A stretch of 64,000 bases of DNA from the NCBI GenBank assembly GCA_008360955.1, contig LUCM01008353.1, positions 42,838-106,837 of the forward strand, given 5' to 3'. The position numbers were made by a program, and so were the translations under genes. This stretch comes from Fasciolopsis buskii (lineage: Eukaryota > Platyhelminthes > Trematoda > Plagiorchiida > Fasciolidae). Positions within the stretch are counted from its first letter, which is position 1. Each line of letters begins with the position of its first letter. The notes under the pieces are model-generated. The model was not told the origin of the DNA, ran no database searches, and saw nothing but the letters and a program-made list of their open reading frames with translations. This document shows, piece by piece, positions 37,301 through 49,000 of the stretch.

Positions 37301-40300
37301 AGGTTCGGAATAGTATCAGTGCTGGTGTACTGGCAAGAAGCACATACATGACATACAACCAACGTATACCCGATTGTAACCATGGTAGCACTGTACAAAT
37401 TTCGATTATCTGCTTGAGTGTTCGGTAACATAAACGTAATCTGCATAGAAATGCAGTGTGAAATAGCAAATAAAATATTAGCCAATGGAAAAAGCTCTTT
37501 TGTTTTGTGCTAAATAATGCCAAGGATTTTTATTTCTGGTAACACGTTTTATAATACTTTAACTATATTCTGCCTTACAGTCTAGTTGAACTTGATACAA
37601 TCAATTGATCGTTGTTTCGTGAAGATAAACAAGTAAAATTTCATTTGGTTGGTGACTGCAATCGACAGCGCTAAAAGAACACCACTGAAAATATTTATTT
37701 TCCGTCAAAAATCCCAAACACTATTTCTTTACTTGATGTTCGTAAGTGCTGCTTAATTCCCTACCTATTTCTTACAAGTCATCTGAATAATCAAACAAGC
37801 GTAAAAAGTGACTTTGCATCACAGACTGCCATTAATTAGCTTTTGATGCGTTCCCGACCCAGGGCGCATTTTATCAGCTTTACATGGTAATGTGTGCTTC
37901 TTACTCGCGGTTCATCAGATGTACGTTATTCGTTATTTGGAACCGAGACAAAATGCTTTGGACTAGTTCGTCGCACGTCAATAATTCATGACACATCATT
38001 TGACAAGCACGATTCTACAGATGATAGTAAAACTGTGTATATTTTGCCAAAAGACAGTTACTTTCAGCTGGTTTGATTTCTCACTGAGTCGCGGCTTAGC
38101 TTACCCAAGAAGGACGGAAATCTCTCAGTTGCACTGATTGGTGGTCAGATCTTACAGTCCACTACGTTGAATTCAGCCTGGCGATAACTGAAATACACTT
38201 TCAAAATTTGATCACGTTAGCGTTTATTCATAGTCACTTGTGAATAGAAGCAAAGAATTTTAGTGACGTTGAATTCATAGCATTGCGATAATTCACAAAA
38301 GAATCGATACACCATCTCCAAGGCTTTTAGTGGCGTGAGGTAAATATAATTATTTGTGAAGCTAACGCTTACAAACTGACTAACCTGCATCCAAGCCTTC
38401 GAGTTGTTCATGAAGGAGTTGTCAAATCTCCTGTCATCAATTGCCTACTGTTAGTAAACTTTAAAACACTGAGCAAATAAAGTTTACCTCGTACGGTCCG
38501 TATGCATCTAGAAGTTTTATTACACAAAATTCGGAACATATGCGCCACCAATTTTTCTGGGTTTCCTTTGGTAGAAGAGAACTCTTTGACTTTCGCTTAC
38601 TGAGAAGTACGAAATTGGCTGGCAACCAATTCTATTGAAATGGATAGGCAAGCTAAAATTCATTGGTATCTTAACAAAAACGTCTTTGTTTTATTTCCAA
38701 ATACTTCTATTAAGTACGCTCTTAGTGCATAAAATCATATCCTGCAGAAATCTGCGGCAGTTCAAACTCCACCTGATTTCCCTAATACTAGGAGACATTT
38801 AACATCCTGATTTCTGGTACGGTCTACACAAGCCAGATTATAACTTGTTGAACTCTACTGCACCACATTTTTTTCTGATTTAACTGACAAACTATAAAAG
38901 CTTCGGCACTTTAAGGATTACAGTGTTTTCCAAGCCTTGTGGTTGCTGTGCTCAGGGCTCACGTCTAAAAGTTCACGTCGCTAGCCATGTTGGCGTCATC
39001 AGTGCATGGAAACGTCGAATGCTGATGAAACATTTTCGGCTTTTAATGTGCAAAACAACCGTGCTGAAATCTGATGTTATCCCTTCACCTTGTGCGCAGT
39101 GAGAAACCAGATTATTTGGTGGTAGTCCAGAGTCCACAATGAATGAAATGAATCCTTTTGGTGCCCTGCTAACAGTCAACTATCTTATAAACAGGGTGCC
39201 ATTTGCATACTGAGTAACAGTTATGGGATCATTGCGCGCAGAATGAAAGCTAACAAATGTGAAATATCTCGCAAAAGCCTGGCAAAAGACTAAACGGGTA
39301 ATGCATTTCAGTCAGATTTGTGTATAAGCAAATAGTCCACTGCCTGTGACCGCGAATCCAAATTGCTGTTTTCACTGTATTGTTTTCAAAACCATTTGGC
39401 CGACTTCTGGCGGTAAAAAATGCTAGAGACCTGTTGCCCTGTACTTGCACGTACGAATTAGAATACACTAAAGCTGACAAGTACACAGGCAATCAATGGC
39501 CTTCACGCCCCTTGCTACGGTGCGTGGCCTGGTCTACAGCGCAGCTAGGAACACGTAGACGTTTAACAATTCAGGCTCTCGGATTATGAATCAATTTCAA
39601 AGTGACAAAATCGACGCATTGCTTATGAGAAATTTCCTGTTCTCTAACAGAAATGATGTTGAGCTTTTAAAAGCAATGACTTAAATCCAGTCATATATTC
39701 AATTACTGATTATATTGAATGATGTCATATAATCATTTTGTTGAACATTAAACTTGTTCACTTGTAACTGCTTAGCTTGGTACTCTTTCCATGACCACGA
39801 ATTCTGTTCAGAAACACCACACATTTTGAAAGTGTTCATGCAGAGGAAAATGTTTCTATTTTTATTCGCACTGTCCTTTACAGTGTCCTCATCCGAACAA
39901 GTTGGTTATTGAGTTGAAGAAAATGATCTGCCTTTTTCTTGTCCTTGACAAACGAATCATCTAGAATTGCATATTATTACTAGTTTCTTGTATTTTACAA
40001 TCCAGCACACAAACCCATAAAATTATCTGTTGTTTCACTTTAACGAGAGTTGCTGGAATCCCGTGGGTTCAAAATTCATCTGAAGTGGGCCCTGGCTATT
40101 GCGAATACTTTAGGCAATGGGCTACCAAAATCAAATAGCTAGACATATGACGGACAAAAGAAGTAACTTATAAATTTGAATATTTTTATCGCAAATATCT
40201 AATGTAAGGCAAAGTACGCAATCGTAGGAATGCATGACCTATCAGAACATCCGTAGAATGGTGCAATCGATTTCAATGCTTGTTTTACAGTTTGATTAAC

Positions 40301-42842
40301 GAATTCGTACCCAAGCACATCACCACTGACTCGAAGGTGCAGCCGTTAGCGTTCTGGCTGTACCATTACTTAATAAAAGATTCTTTGTCCTATATAAATG
40401 ACTAGACATTTCCATGTATGAAAAACCTAAAACGAACGATGTGAATTTATACCCCGATTCACAAAAATGTCTAGAGCTATTCAAAACAAAAGTGTTTTCT
40501 GTAGTTAATTTAGTAATAACCGCTCGCGTGCAATCATTTTACATGGAACGAGCAAGCCTGTCACCTACAATCACAAGCGAGACAGCTCTTAGTTTCTGCA
40601 ACGGCTAGTTAGCAATGATCAGTTTTGAAATGGTGACTACTGTTTGCAAAAGAGCTACGGTTAAACCATAAATAAACAAACACAGAAGATCTGAACCGTT
40701 GAACCAATTCATTTGAGCTTTGGTTCAATTTATCAATGCTGCTTTTAACAGCCACCTGCTTCAAAGTTAGCCAGCAAAATTGAAATTAAGGAGGGCGGAG
40801 TGTGCAAAAAGCTGAACGGTAAGGCGACTGATCAGATTCGTTTGAAATATTAGTCATCCATCACAGATGCTGCAATTAGTTTTGAGCTGGGACGAAAAAC
40901 TAATCAAACGCCGTCAGATAAGTTAGCAAAACCTTTGATAGTCGGAAAATATCCAAGGAACTAAAACAGTCATGTGTACAATCACCATGGCAGGCAGTCA
41001 CATATGTCTAGCAGAAATTGAAAAAGGAATTACCGACTGGCTGGTAAATAACTCTGAAAACCGAAAATCTTGACTCATCATTCCAGATTTATCTCAAGGT
41101 TGAAGACAAAATGACAGAAACTGGTAACACCAGGAATTTCCTATACATTTGCCAAGACCTGGGCCGAACTGTACGACCCTAACATCGAGGTGACACATTT
41201 CTGAACATTGTCCAAGTTTTTCCTTCTAATCACTGAAACTTCAAACCCGAACTATTCTGTACGCCTTTTAGGGAAAAGTTTGTACTGTTACTACGTCAAC
41301 CCTGTGAATACATACCAGATTGTACCAGAGCGGACGTTTCACGCACTAGTCAAAAATTTTACAAAATGCTCTGAACTTAAAAAGGTTGGCAGTAGGCTAG
41401 GGTTTTCCCTTGAGTTTCAGGAATGGCTAGATCCTGCAGTAGTACTTCAGATTCCAAATACCAGCTTTTGAGCGCCCTCGTCGTTATAAGTTTTTGGTAA
41501 GGTTGAATAAAACGCTCTCTTTCGGAGGTTTACTCTCCAAACGCCGGTCTGTTTTTCCTTACAATAAACGGTGATCAATAAAACATTTACGCTTATGAAA
41601 TTGATAGCGGGTTGAGTAACATCTGGAAATTGATGCCACAAATTACCTTATGCCGATGCTTACTCTGTGATCGGCGCAAATCTGAAAGCGCTTGAATACG
41701 CTTATGGTAACTTGGAAGTACTTTCTCTGTTTGCAAGTAGCACAACAAACTTCTTCGTGATCAACAAGGACCTGGGTCTTTGTTTAATCTTTTGGGTATT
41801 CAGCAAGAATTAGTCGGTAATTTATGCTTGGTTCTAGATCGATATAAGATTGCATAGGTCGCAATATAAAAACAAAACTAGAACAGTTTTCGTAAAACTG
41901 CAACAGCTGTGGCATTGAAATGATGGAAAATGCATGCAACCTCCTTTTAAATTGCCTTCTACTGTCCGTTTGGAACATCTGGTCTTTCCACTCTGAGGCC
42001 TCTTGGGTGGCTGCTTCTTGACTACGAAAAATTCCGAAGCCTTATTCAGTCGGATAGGGACATCAAACGCATTACACTAAGATGTATTGTTGTAAGTCTT
42101 ATGCTAATATTCATCGTTAAGCAAGGCGATGTCCATCCGAATCTTCCGCAATAAACCAAGAGTACTCTTACATGCCCACATTTTACACTCCGCTCTTCCA
42201 TACTGTCCGAGTGTGGAAGAATCAATGTGTAAGTCAGCTACTGGCTTCGGTTTGTTGTCTGAAAAATAAGACTTTGGCTCCCCTATTTCTGGTGTTCCTC
42301 AAAATGCTGGTTCGGGTCCCAAGAGTTGTGGGATGCTTTTGCTTCTTACATTCCGAATTTTGATTCATTTTTCCCTGAGTTTAGCACTCTGTGCAGTGGT
42401 TTGGGCAAGTGTTGTTATTATATATACAACATTTGCATTTTTCTTTTCCTCTGAATTTCAGATTCGCTTTCCCACGTTAAATGATGAGTGACCCTGATGG
42501 AGTTTTCTGTTTCATTTACAAATTGCTGTCGTCTATGTAAGGTGATATGTTTACCCTTTTTCCGGTATAGAGCAGGGACGATTTGTTGGATCGATTTTGT
42601 TTACAATGAGTTTTGGTGCACCGAGCTCCTATTGGTTACCCAGAACTGTTGGGTCATAATCTGTTTGGTAGCAAATTGGGGCGAAACAATTTGAACCAAT
42701 CAGGGAGCAGATTATGTGTTCCTTTTATCCCAATGTTTTCATCACTTGCCCCCACATTGATGAACAATTGTCACGCGAGAATTGCTCCTTGTTTTCGACG
42801 GTGACATGTTAATGAGAAGGATTTTGGGGAATTCTATTCCGC
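31376..42842. other. Long gene-poor stretch upstream of the channel gene
   Basis: About 11.5 kb with one exon-like island at 34387-34454 and otherwise short unconvincing frames. A frame at 37894-38076 is Asp- and Ser-rich after an AG acceptor, but it has no convincing donor. No microsatellite, RNA gene or further transposon motif is recognised. Confidence 0.5.
34387..34454 (+). CDS. Candidate internal exon, 68 bases (unconfirmed)
   Basis: The segment starts after a strong acceptor (a pyrimidine-rich tract ending CTCTCTTGCAG) and ends at CACGAT|GTAAGT, a near-ideal donor. Its G+C is well above that of the flanks. The frame entered two bases in reads FIAVLSVRVCRLLTYLFCTS with many C- or G-ending codons. 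The frame entered one base in is also open, so the phase is not settled. The product is not recognised and no neighbouring exon is identified, so this is an isolated signal. Confidence 0.3.
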
Positions 42843-42850
42843 TATTTAAA
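42843..42850 (+). promoter_or_regulatory. TATA-like box upstream of the channel gene (weak)
   Basis: The sequence tatttaaa lies about 155 bases before the ATG of the channel gene, a distance that would leave a short 5' leader. Such strings are frequent in AT-rich DNA, so this is only a candidate. A 5' UTR intron or a distant promoter cannot be excluded. Confidence 0.15.
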
Positions 42851-43003
42851 AACGGAACTGTGAAGCAACAAGAAAGCACCTGTATAAGTTCCTCATTTAA
42901 AGAGTGATTTCTATTTCCACGGATATTTTCTTCATTAGCTTACTCCAACGGACCGGTTGTGACGCGAACGAGCATTTCACAGTCTTTGTGACATATTCAC
43001 GCT

Positions 43004-44986
43004 ATGGCTGGCAGACGAATCAACTTAACTGAAAAAAGCCGTGCGGACGTGATTAGATCATTCTGTCAGTGGACCAGCGTACGTGGTTTACATCATGTGC
43101 TCAGAGCGGAACATCCAATTCTTCGTTTTATTTGGGCTGTTTTTGTAGCTTTGATGCTCGTAGCAAATATCGGTTTAATAGCTTTACTAATGACTCACTA
43201 TCTGCGCTTGAATACGATTGAGAATATCCGAACAATGCAGGGTGTGGCTGTGGCCTTTCCACAGATTACGCTATGCAACGTGGATCCAGTTAATTCAGAT
43301 CGTGTTTACTGTTTGAAAAACATCAATGCAAAGGGTTGTAATATGGATCCCAAGCATAAAGATATTCTGGAGAAATATATGATCGCTAGTAATTACTACG
43401 CCCAGTACAAATCAACACCTGTGTGGAAAATCTTGGAAGATCCTAGCATGGTGGCAATTTTCTACCAACTCATTGGAATGGAGGCAGCATCTCAGATTGG
43501 TCATCAGTTAGACGATTTCATCATTCCAACATTTTGTGAACTGACAACCAGGCAAAAAGGTGGCATACTGCTGAAGCGGAAGTGTCAAGATGCAAACGTT
43601 GTTCCGATAAGTTTTATTACATACAAATACTTCAACTGTTATACACTGGCAATCACAGATCCAGAGATCAGCAATGCTGCCGTGCGTTTGTCTGTTGTAC
43701 TTTATTTGGATGAAGAAGAGGATCTCAATTGTCGTCCACATTGCACGCACGAGTTTACTGAATGGGCCGGAGCGAAAGTGGTAGTGCATCCCGTTGGCAC
43801 GTACCCAGATATCGATCAGATGGGCATGAACTTGCTTCCTGGGGCGTCTAATCAAATACTCGTGGATGAGATTCGACGAATAGAAAAGAAGAATTTACCG
43901 CCAAAGCCGTGTGAACAAGAAGCCAATAAAACTTTATCTTTAGCTTACTTTGATATGAATAAACAAAAATTTCAGACAAGAGAAATGAAATACACAGCAA
44001 GTCTTTGCATTCAGCTGCTTTCACAAGTGGCTACGATGGAAAGGTGTCAGTGCGTGGACTTCCTCATGCCTATTCCCGGATCTCATCTGGACCGCGTTGG
44101 CCATTTACCGTTTTGTGGTAACCTCTCTCGGTCTAACGTTTTATACAGCTTGAAATGCAACCAGCAGGTCAGACAGAACAATTCCCGTGTATTTCATGAG
44201 CTCTGTCGCGAGCACTGCGTTCAGATGCAGTACAACTACGAGCTAACACAACTTAGATGGCCACAGAAGCCTCGCGTCCTGAAGTACTACAGTGAGCTGA
44301 AGGACCGTATCTATTATGATCGCAAGTTCAAAATATACGAGGAAATAGAAGCCATGTCCCGAATAAATGCATCGTTAGCGTTAGAGAAATTGCAAAAAAC
44401 GGATGTATTCGAGAAGAATTTTCTCCAGCTTGACGTCAATCGACCAAATTTTGACACGCTTGTGTCGTACACCGAAAACGAAGAGTATACGCTTACAACT
44501 CTGCTTAGTCAAATTGGCGGTATTTGCAGCATTTTTCTCAGTTTTACTTGTGTGTCAGTGCTGGAATTGGTCGAACTGATGTTTCGTTTGACTTGGGTCA
44601 CATGGCCATTACTTGCCTCTATAATAGGAATTCGAAGTGCTTCAAGTAACGCTTCAAACCGTAACTCGGATTCCCATCTGGGCAACAGTGATATTGAAAC
44701 GGATGCTAACAAACCACTGTGTGTATTGGACTCACCAGAACAAACCACTATGAAACCGGATGCACATCCATGTAATGCAAATTACGAGAAACCGGCCAAT
44801 AATGTGACACCATTTGAACACCAGAACACACGTCCCTACTTGTTCCCGGCTAACCAGGCTTCATTTTGTAAAACATCTCACAGCATGCGAGATATAAAAG
44901 CTCATCTTGTTGGTTCACGAAGCGTGCAGGACGAAATGACAGTCAGGAGCCTTTCTGCAGCTCATCTTTATCAGAATAAATTATAA
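43004..44986 (+). CDS. DEG/ENaC-family (amiloride-sensitive-type) sodium channel, single exon, 660 aa
   Basis: This predicts a plasma-membrane cation channel subunit of the degenerin/epithelial sodium channel family, which works as a trimer and passes mainly Na+. Visible parts in order: a short cytoplasmic N-terminus with the gating motif as TSVRGLHHVL (residues 24-33); TM1 at about 41-65; the post-TM1 hallmark FPQITLCN (85-92); a large Cys-rich extracellular domain with KYFNCYTL (208-215), the GAKVVVHP block (256-263), YTASLC...CQC (330-350) and LCREHC...LRWP (400-420); then LLSQIGG, TM2 (about 499-525) with conserved Glu521, and a tail of about 120 residues. Sequons lie at Asn308, 373, 392 and 455. 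Length is typical of the family. ATG 43004 is the start: an in-frame TGA lies 15 bases upstream (42989). Oddities: Arg27 replaces the gating His, the filter reads SFT (513-515), one lattice Cys is missing near 339, and hydrophobic sequence continues past TM2. The family call is near certain; ligand and partners cannot be read. Confidence 0.98.
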   Translation: MAGRRINLTEKSRADVIRSFCQWTSVRGLHHVLRAEHPILRFIWAVFVALMLVANIGLIALLMTHYLRLNTIENIRTMQGVAVAFPQITLCNVDPVNSDRVYCLKNINAKGCNMDPKHKDILEKYMIASNYYAQYKSTPVWKILEDPSMVAIFYQLIGMEAASQIGHQLDDFIIPTFCELTTRQKGGILLKRKCQDANVVPISFITYKYFNCYTLAITDPEISNAAVRLSVVLYLDEEEDLNCRPHCTHEFTEWAGAKVVVHPVGTYPDIDQMGMNLLPGASNQILVDEIRRIEKKNLPPKPCEQEANKTLSLAYFDMNKQKFQTREMKYTASLCIQLLSQVATMERCQCVDFLMPIPGSHLDRVGHLPFCGNLSRSNVLYSLKCNQQVRQNNSRVFHELCREHCVQMQYNYELTQLRWPQKPRVLKYYSELKDRIYYDRKFKIYEEIEAMSRINASLALEKLQKTDVFEKNFLQLDVNRPNFDTLVSYTENEEYTLTTLLSQIGGICSIFLSFTCVSVLELVELMFRLTWVTWPLLASIIGIRSASSNASNRNSDSHLGNSDIETDANKPLCVLDSPEQTTMKPDAHPCNANYEKPANNVTPFEHQNTRPYLFPANQASFCKTSHSMRDIKAHLVGSRSVQDEMTVRSLSAAHLYQNKL

Positions 44987-45062
44987 CAATGTTAAAATGA
45001 CAGCTGAACCTATTCTCGATCAAGTTATTCTGGGCTTTCGGTGAACTTTAACTGCTCAGGTA

Positions 45063-45068
45063 AATAAA
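45063..45068 (+). terminator. Polyadenylation signal AATAAA, proximal
   Basis: A canonical AATAAA lies 77 bases after the stop codon of the DEG/ENaC gene on the same strand. It would give a very short 3' UTR. A second copy lies about 50 bases further on. Confidence 0.5.
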
Positions 45069-45115
45069 GGTTTTACTATGCACCAGCAATTTGCATCTCT
45101 TGCCCTGCGGACCAA

Positions 45116-45121
45116 AATAAA
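45116..45121 (+). terminator. Polyadenylation signal AATAAA, distal
   Basis: This is a second canonical AATAAA, 130 bases after the channel stop codon. Either signal could be used. Neither has a clear downstream GT-rich element that would decide between them. Confidence 0.4.
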
Positions 45122-45892
45122 ATGATTCATGAGGACGGACTTTTCATTCTGAACAAAGGTAATCAACGAGTGGAAAGCATTTCATTACAGATTGTTTTAC
45201 CATTATTTTTTCTACTTCAATGTTTATCTTTTTCCGTCCAATTACAGAAACTAGTACAGCATAAATATTGGTTTCATTATTATATATCTTTCGAATCTCG
45301 CATCTGTCTAGTTCAGACTTTACAGTTGCACTCATCCGTTAGTCAGCCCCTAGTTATTCCTAAGTCATATTCCACATAAATTTGCTCCAATTGTATTAAC
45401 TCATTCTATTGTATTGTGGCTGACCTGGAAATTACTTCAGTTTCCTTCGCGCTGTTAATGATGAATCGTACGCTTGTATTCCATATAAACATATTTTTAA
45501 TCAAAGATTCGTTTATTCACAAATCGACTTTGCTGAACATGTAAAAATCACCATGAATTATCTCATTAAATAGCAGCTGCCAGTCTTGAGCTAGCTTTGG
45601 AAGTGGAGATGTTGTCGACTGTCGAATCAATTCAAACACTTCCACGTAAAGTGCAAGTTAGAGATACAAATCGCAACAGTCATAACTCGCAATGGATTAA
45701 TCTCTGTCGGGCGAATCGGTGAATTTGCATCGAATTCCGTTTCTCGATCGGTGGAGTACGTGTGAACGAACAGGTGTTATTAGTTCGCGCAATGGGAATC
45801 AAGGCCATCTGTGCAAATAGAGTTTAAATGAAAATAGGGAAATTGGAAATATCCTAAGATGGGTTTTTAAATTGTTGTTTTAGTGATTGCAG

Positions 45893-46072
45893 CACGCACG
45901 GCTGCACGTATCTGCGTTTCTTGCACACACTCATCAGCAGCAATCAAACCACCTCAAAACTATTTCCCGACAGGAAATGCCTAACACTGACAGAGCCGGG
46001 ATAAATTTACCACCAATTCAATCTACTGTTTGTGGTTCTGTTGACACAAACAGTCGGCCTAAGCCAACGTGA
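45893..46072 (+). CDS. Candidate terminal exon (unconfirmed)
   Basis: A T-rich tract ending in GATTGCAG forms a good acceptor. From the next base a frame of 59 codons runs to a stop at 46070-46072, with a G+C content above background. The residues are polar, with HTHQQQSNHLK and NTDRAGINLPP, like a disordered tail. It lies about 900 bases beyond the channel gene on the same strand, but that gene already has its own stop and AATAAA signals. It could belong to an unseen gene or be chance. Confidence 0.25.
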   Translation, partial: HARLHVSAFLAHTHQQQSNHLKTISRQEMPNTDRAGINLPPIQSTVCGSVDTNSRPKPT

Positions 46073-49000
46073 TACACGTTTTCAAATCTGGTGTTCCGTG
46101 TGAAAGGTTTACATCCCTCGTGGTGCCGTTGTAAACATAAACGGCTTTTTTAATGTTATCACGTGGATATTGTTGTGGACAGAAGTAAAAAACGATTCCT
46201 GGTTGGCATTTGTTTGCATAAGCAAGCAAAATATTAAAAGTAAAACGAATTCTGCAGTGAACTTTTTGTGTGAGACTTCCCCGACCTGGTTCTCAAATTT
46301 CCTGACGTCTAATAATGCAAAAGCTCTGAAATTCTTTTGAAATACGACTGCGTTGCATGGCCTCCTAAAGCAAAAGAAAATGAATCATTTTCGTTACCTT
46401 TAGGTGAGTATTTTGCCATTTCGAACGAAAATCAGGGTTGACAAACTGAACAGTACATTATAAACTAAGGATTCATTTCACACTTTAAAGAATTCCGTGG
46501 TAAACATTTTCATATGTCTAATATCTTTGAAACTGGACCACAATCTACGATCGCTCTAATTCTCGGGAAACTGGTTTACGCCCAGGTCACTAAGGCCAAA
46601 ATACAACTTATCCCGCATAAGGTATGACCACGAGAAATTATCGACGAAGCTGGTCTTTGTTTGACAAACACTAACATTAGGAGGGGAAATACAAAGGAAA
46701 CCCTTTTGCGGTCACTTTGTAGGTCAACCATGATCTTATTTTAAAAGATCGAATTGGAAAGCGCTTATAATTTTCTCTCGAAAAGGCACACTTTAGATGC
46801 TTCCGAATGCATGATCTTTCTGCGCCCATTTTTCGCAATGCGCAAGTTGACTGGCAATGCACAATGGGATTTAAGGATGAAATCTGGTGTTGAATACTTT
46901 TATCGTCTCATTCAAAAATTATCTAGTGCCTAAAACCTGCTCGATGGCAAGATCTTTTAATTGGGTAAATTTCTGAATCACATGAAAGCTTCCGGGCACG
47001 TAAAGACATTATTGTTTCTGCTGAAATCGGCATTTGAATAAGGACATTCTTTATTCACCCAGGGTTGAATAAGCGCTCCGAAAAGGGGAGCGATGCTCGA
47101 TTCCCTCATCAAACAGATGTGCACGGAATTATTGGAATAGCCTGAATTCACAGTTCGTTGGATGGTGTGATTTGCATACTACTTCATTTTTATGCCCGCA
47201 TATATTCACCAATTTCCGTTAAACGAGAATAGAATTGGTCTACTTTTGGTCGACTGAAATCAGTTCAGACTGCTAAATTAGTATGACTATGTCAGAGTGA
47301 GCCAGGCGGATTACGCTGTTACTTTTGTGCATGAAGTTTGCGGGTTAGATTCCTCTACCCCCGGTCAACTCCCCCGCTTGCTAGCTCTTTGTTTACCGCG
47401 GCCGCACCGTTATTTTGTTAATGAAAGAATTAAAAAGGCCATTTCTTATTGGAACTTAAGAGATGTGCAGATAACTAGTATTCAGTAATATTCCAAGCAA
47501 TCCGCTTCCAATATGCAGAATTCTGTTTCCCTTCTGTTCCAGCACGGTTAGAGGTTTCCCATTTTTTAAGTCGATGACACAGTAGTCTAACTTACTTGTG
47601 GATCCCAGTGTTTTCATGAATTTTCAAGCGGCTTCAGCATTTCTTAGTTTACCGATTACCTATTCTAGATTTTATACGCCGGGATAATGAAAAGGGATAA
47701 ACCAAAATTGTTGTCCTGTGAACTGAGTAGGACTTGAAAATCAATGGTTTGCGAATTGAGTTTAACTGCTTGATAAATTTAGTAACCTGGCGATTCTGAT
47801 TTCAACATGATTTAGTTGAACTGGCGTCCCATTTCTGCCCTTTTTTATGAGTTGCCTTTTTGATTAACCTGATTTCATTTGATGCATTTAGTAGGTTCTA
47901 ATAAACACGTGAAAAAGATGCCTCCCAAAACTTATTGGGTCATGCGATGCTCCCGCAAGCAGTTAGCGATTAGTGAAAATTAACTAGCAAATACCAGTTT
48001 TCTTCAGTGAAACTGGACATTAGTTGAGGACCGTCTTTTTTGCCTACCAGTCGCATGACGGCACCAAGTTGGAACATCATGACCGATGCCCAATGCCAGT
48101 AACATCATAAATTATCACCAAAGTGTCTGAAGTCCGACAATTAATTTACACGCGATCGATTGGAATGGACGCTGTTAAGAAAATACTCTGACAATCAATT
48201 ATCGTGTGAACGTATAACAGCAAGCTTTACGGTAATTAAATACTCGCCGTGAGGAGTAAGCATCGCAGTGCATGCGGGTAGCGAAATATATACCTGATAT
48301 TATTATTCCAAAAAGACCGTTAAGTTTAACTGTTTTCAAAATTACCGTTTGTTTAGCATCTCTTGAGTGTTTTTAGTTCCTGAGTGGGTCGATGGATTTT
48401 GTCATTTGGATCAAGTACCACAGCTCACTGGACTAAATGGCAATAACAACAGAAATCACGTGATAATCCAGCAGATTTTCTTACACACGTGAATGATGAA
48501 TTTTACGGCTGAGCTTGTCTTATAAAAACCTGTTCAGCTGGCTCAGATATTTGCTTGAAACTTTTTATCTATATGCAGTTAAACACCAATCCTTGTTAAC
48601 CAGATTATGCGGAAAATGAGTTTAGATTATTTCTGATACACTATTCATATTGTTAGAATACTTCAAAGATAAGTAAAATCTCTTAATAACAGATCTGATG
48701 TCACATTTTTACCACAGTAAGTAAGAACACCTAGCAATTGCTGGTTTTAGATCGGTTATTTTTGTCACCTTTGAATGTCATACCATTGAATTTTAGCACT
48801 GTTAGAGGTTTAGTCATCACGGCACAAATTTCGATCAAATGCGCTTTGTGCTTAGGCTAGTCCAGCTACAGCTGAGTCGTCAAGTGGAACATACGGTCAG
48901 ACTTTTGGACAACTGTGAACTTACCAGGACGTCATTGATTATTAGGGTCAGTCTTGTTTTATGCTAACAGGCTCAGATGCTACGGTTTTTACACATGCAT

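Noticed and set aside
42300..42330. GGTTCGGGTCC, a B-box-like word suggesting a tRNA
   Set aside because: The five bases on either side do not pair as a T-arm, and no anticodon or acceptor stem fits upstream.
43508..43855. A 115-codon antisense frame inside the channel gene
   Set aside because: It is a shadow of the real coding sequence on the plus strand.
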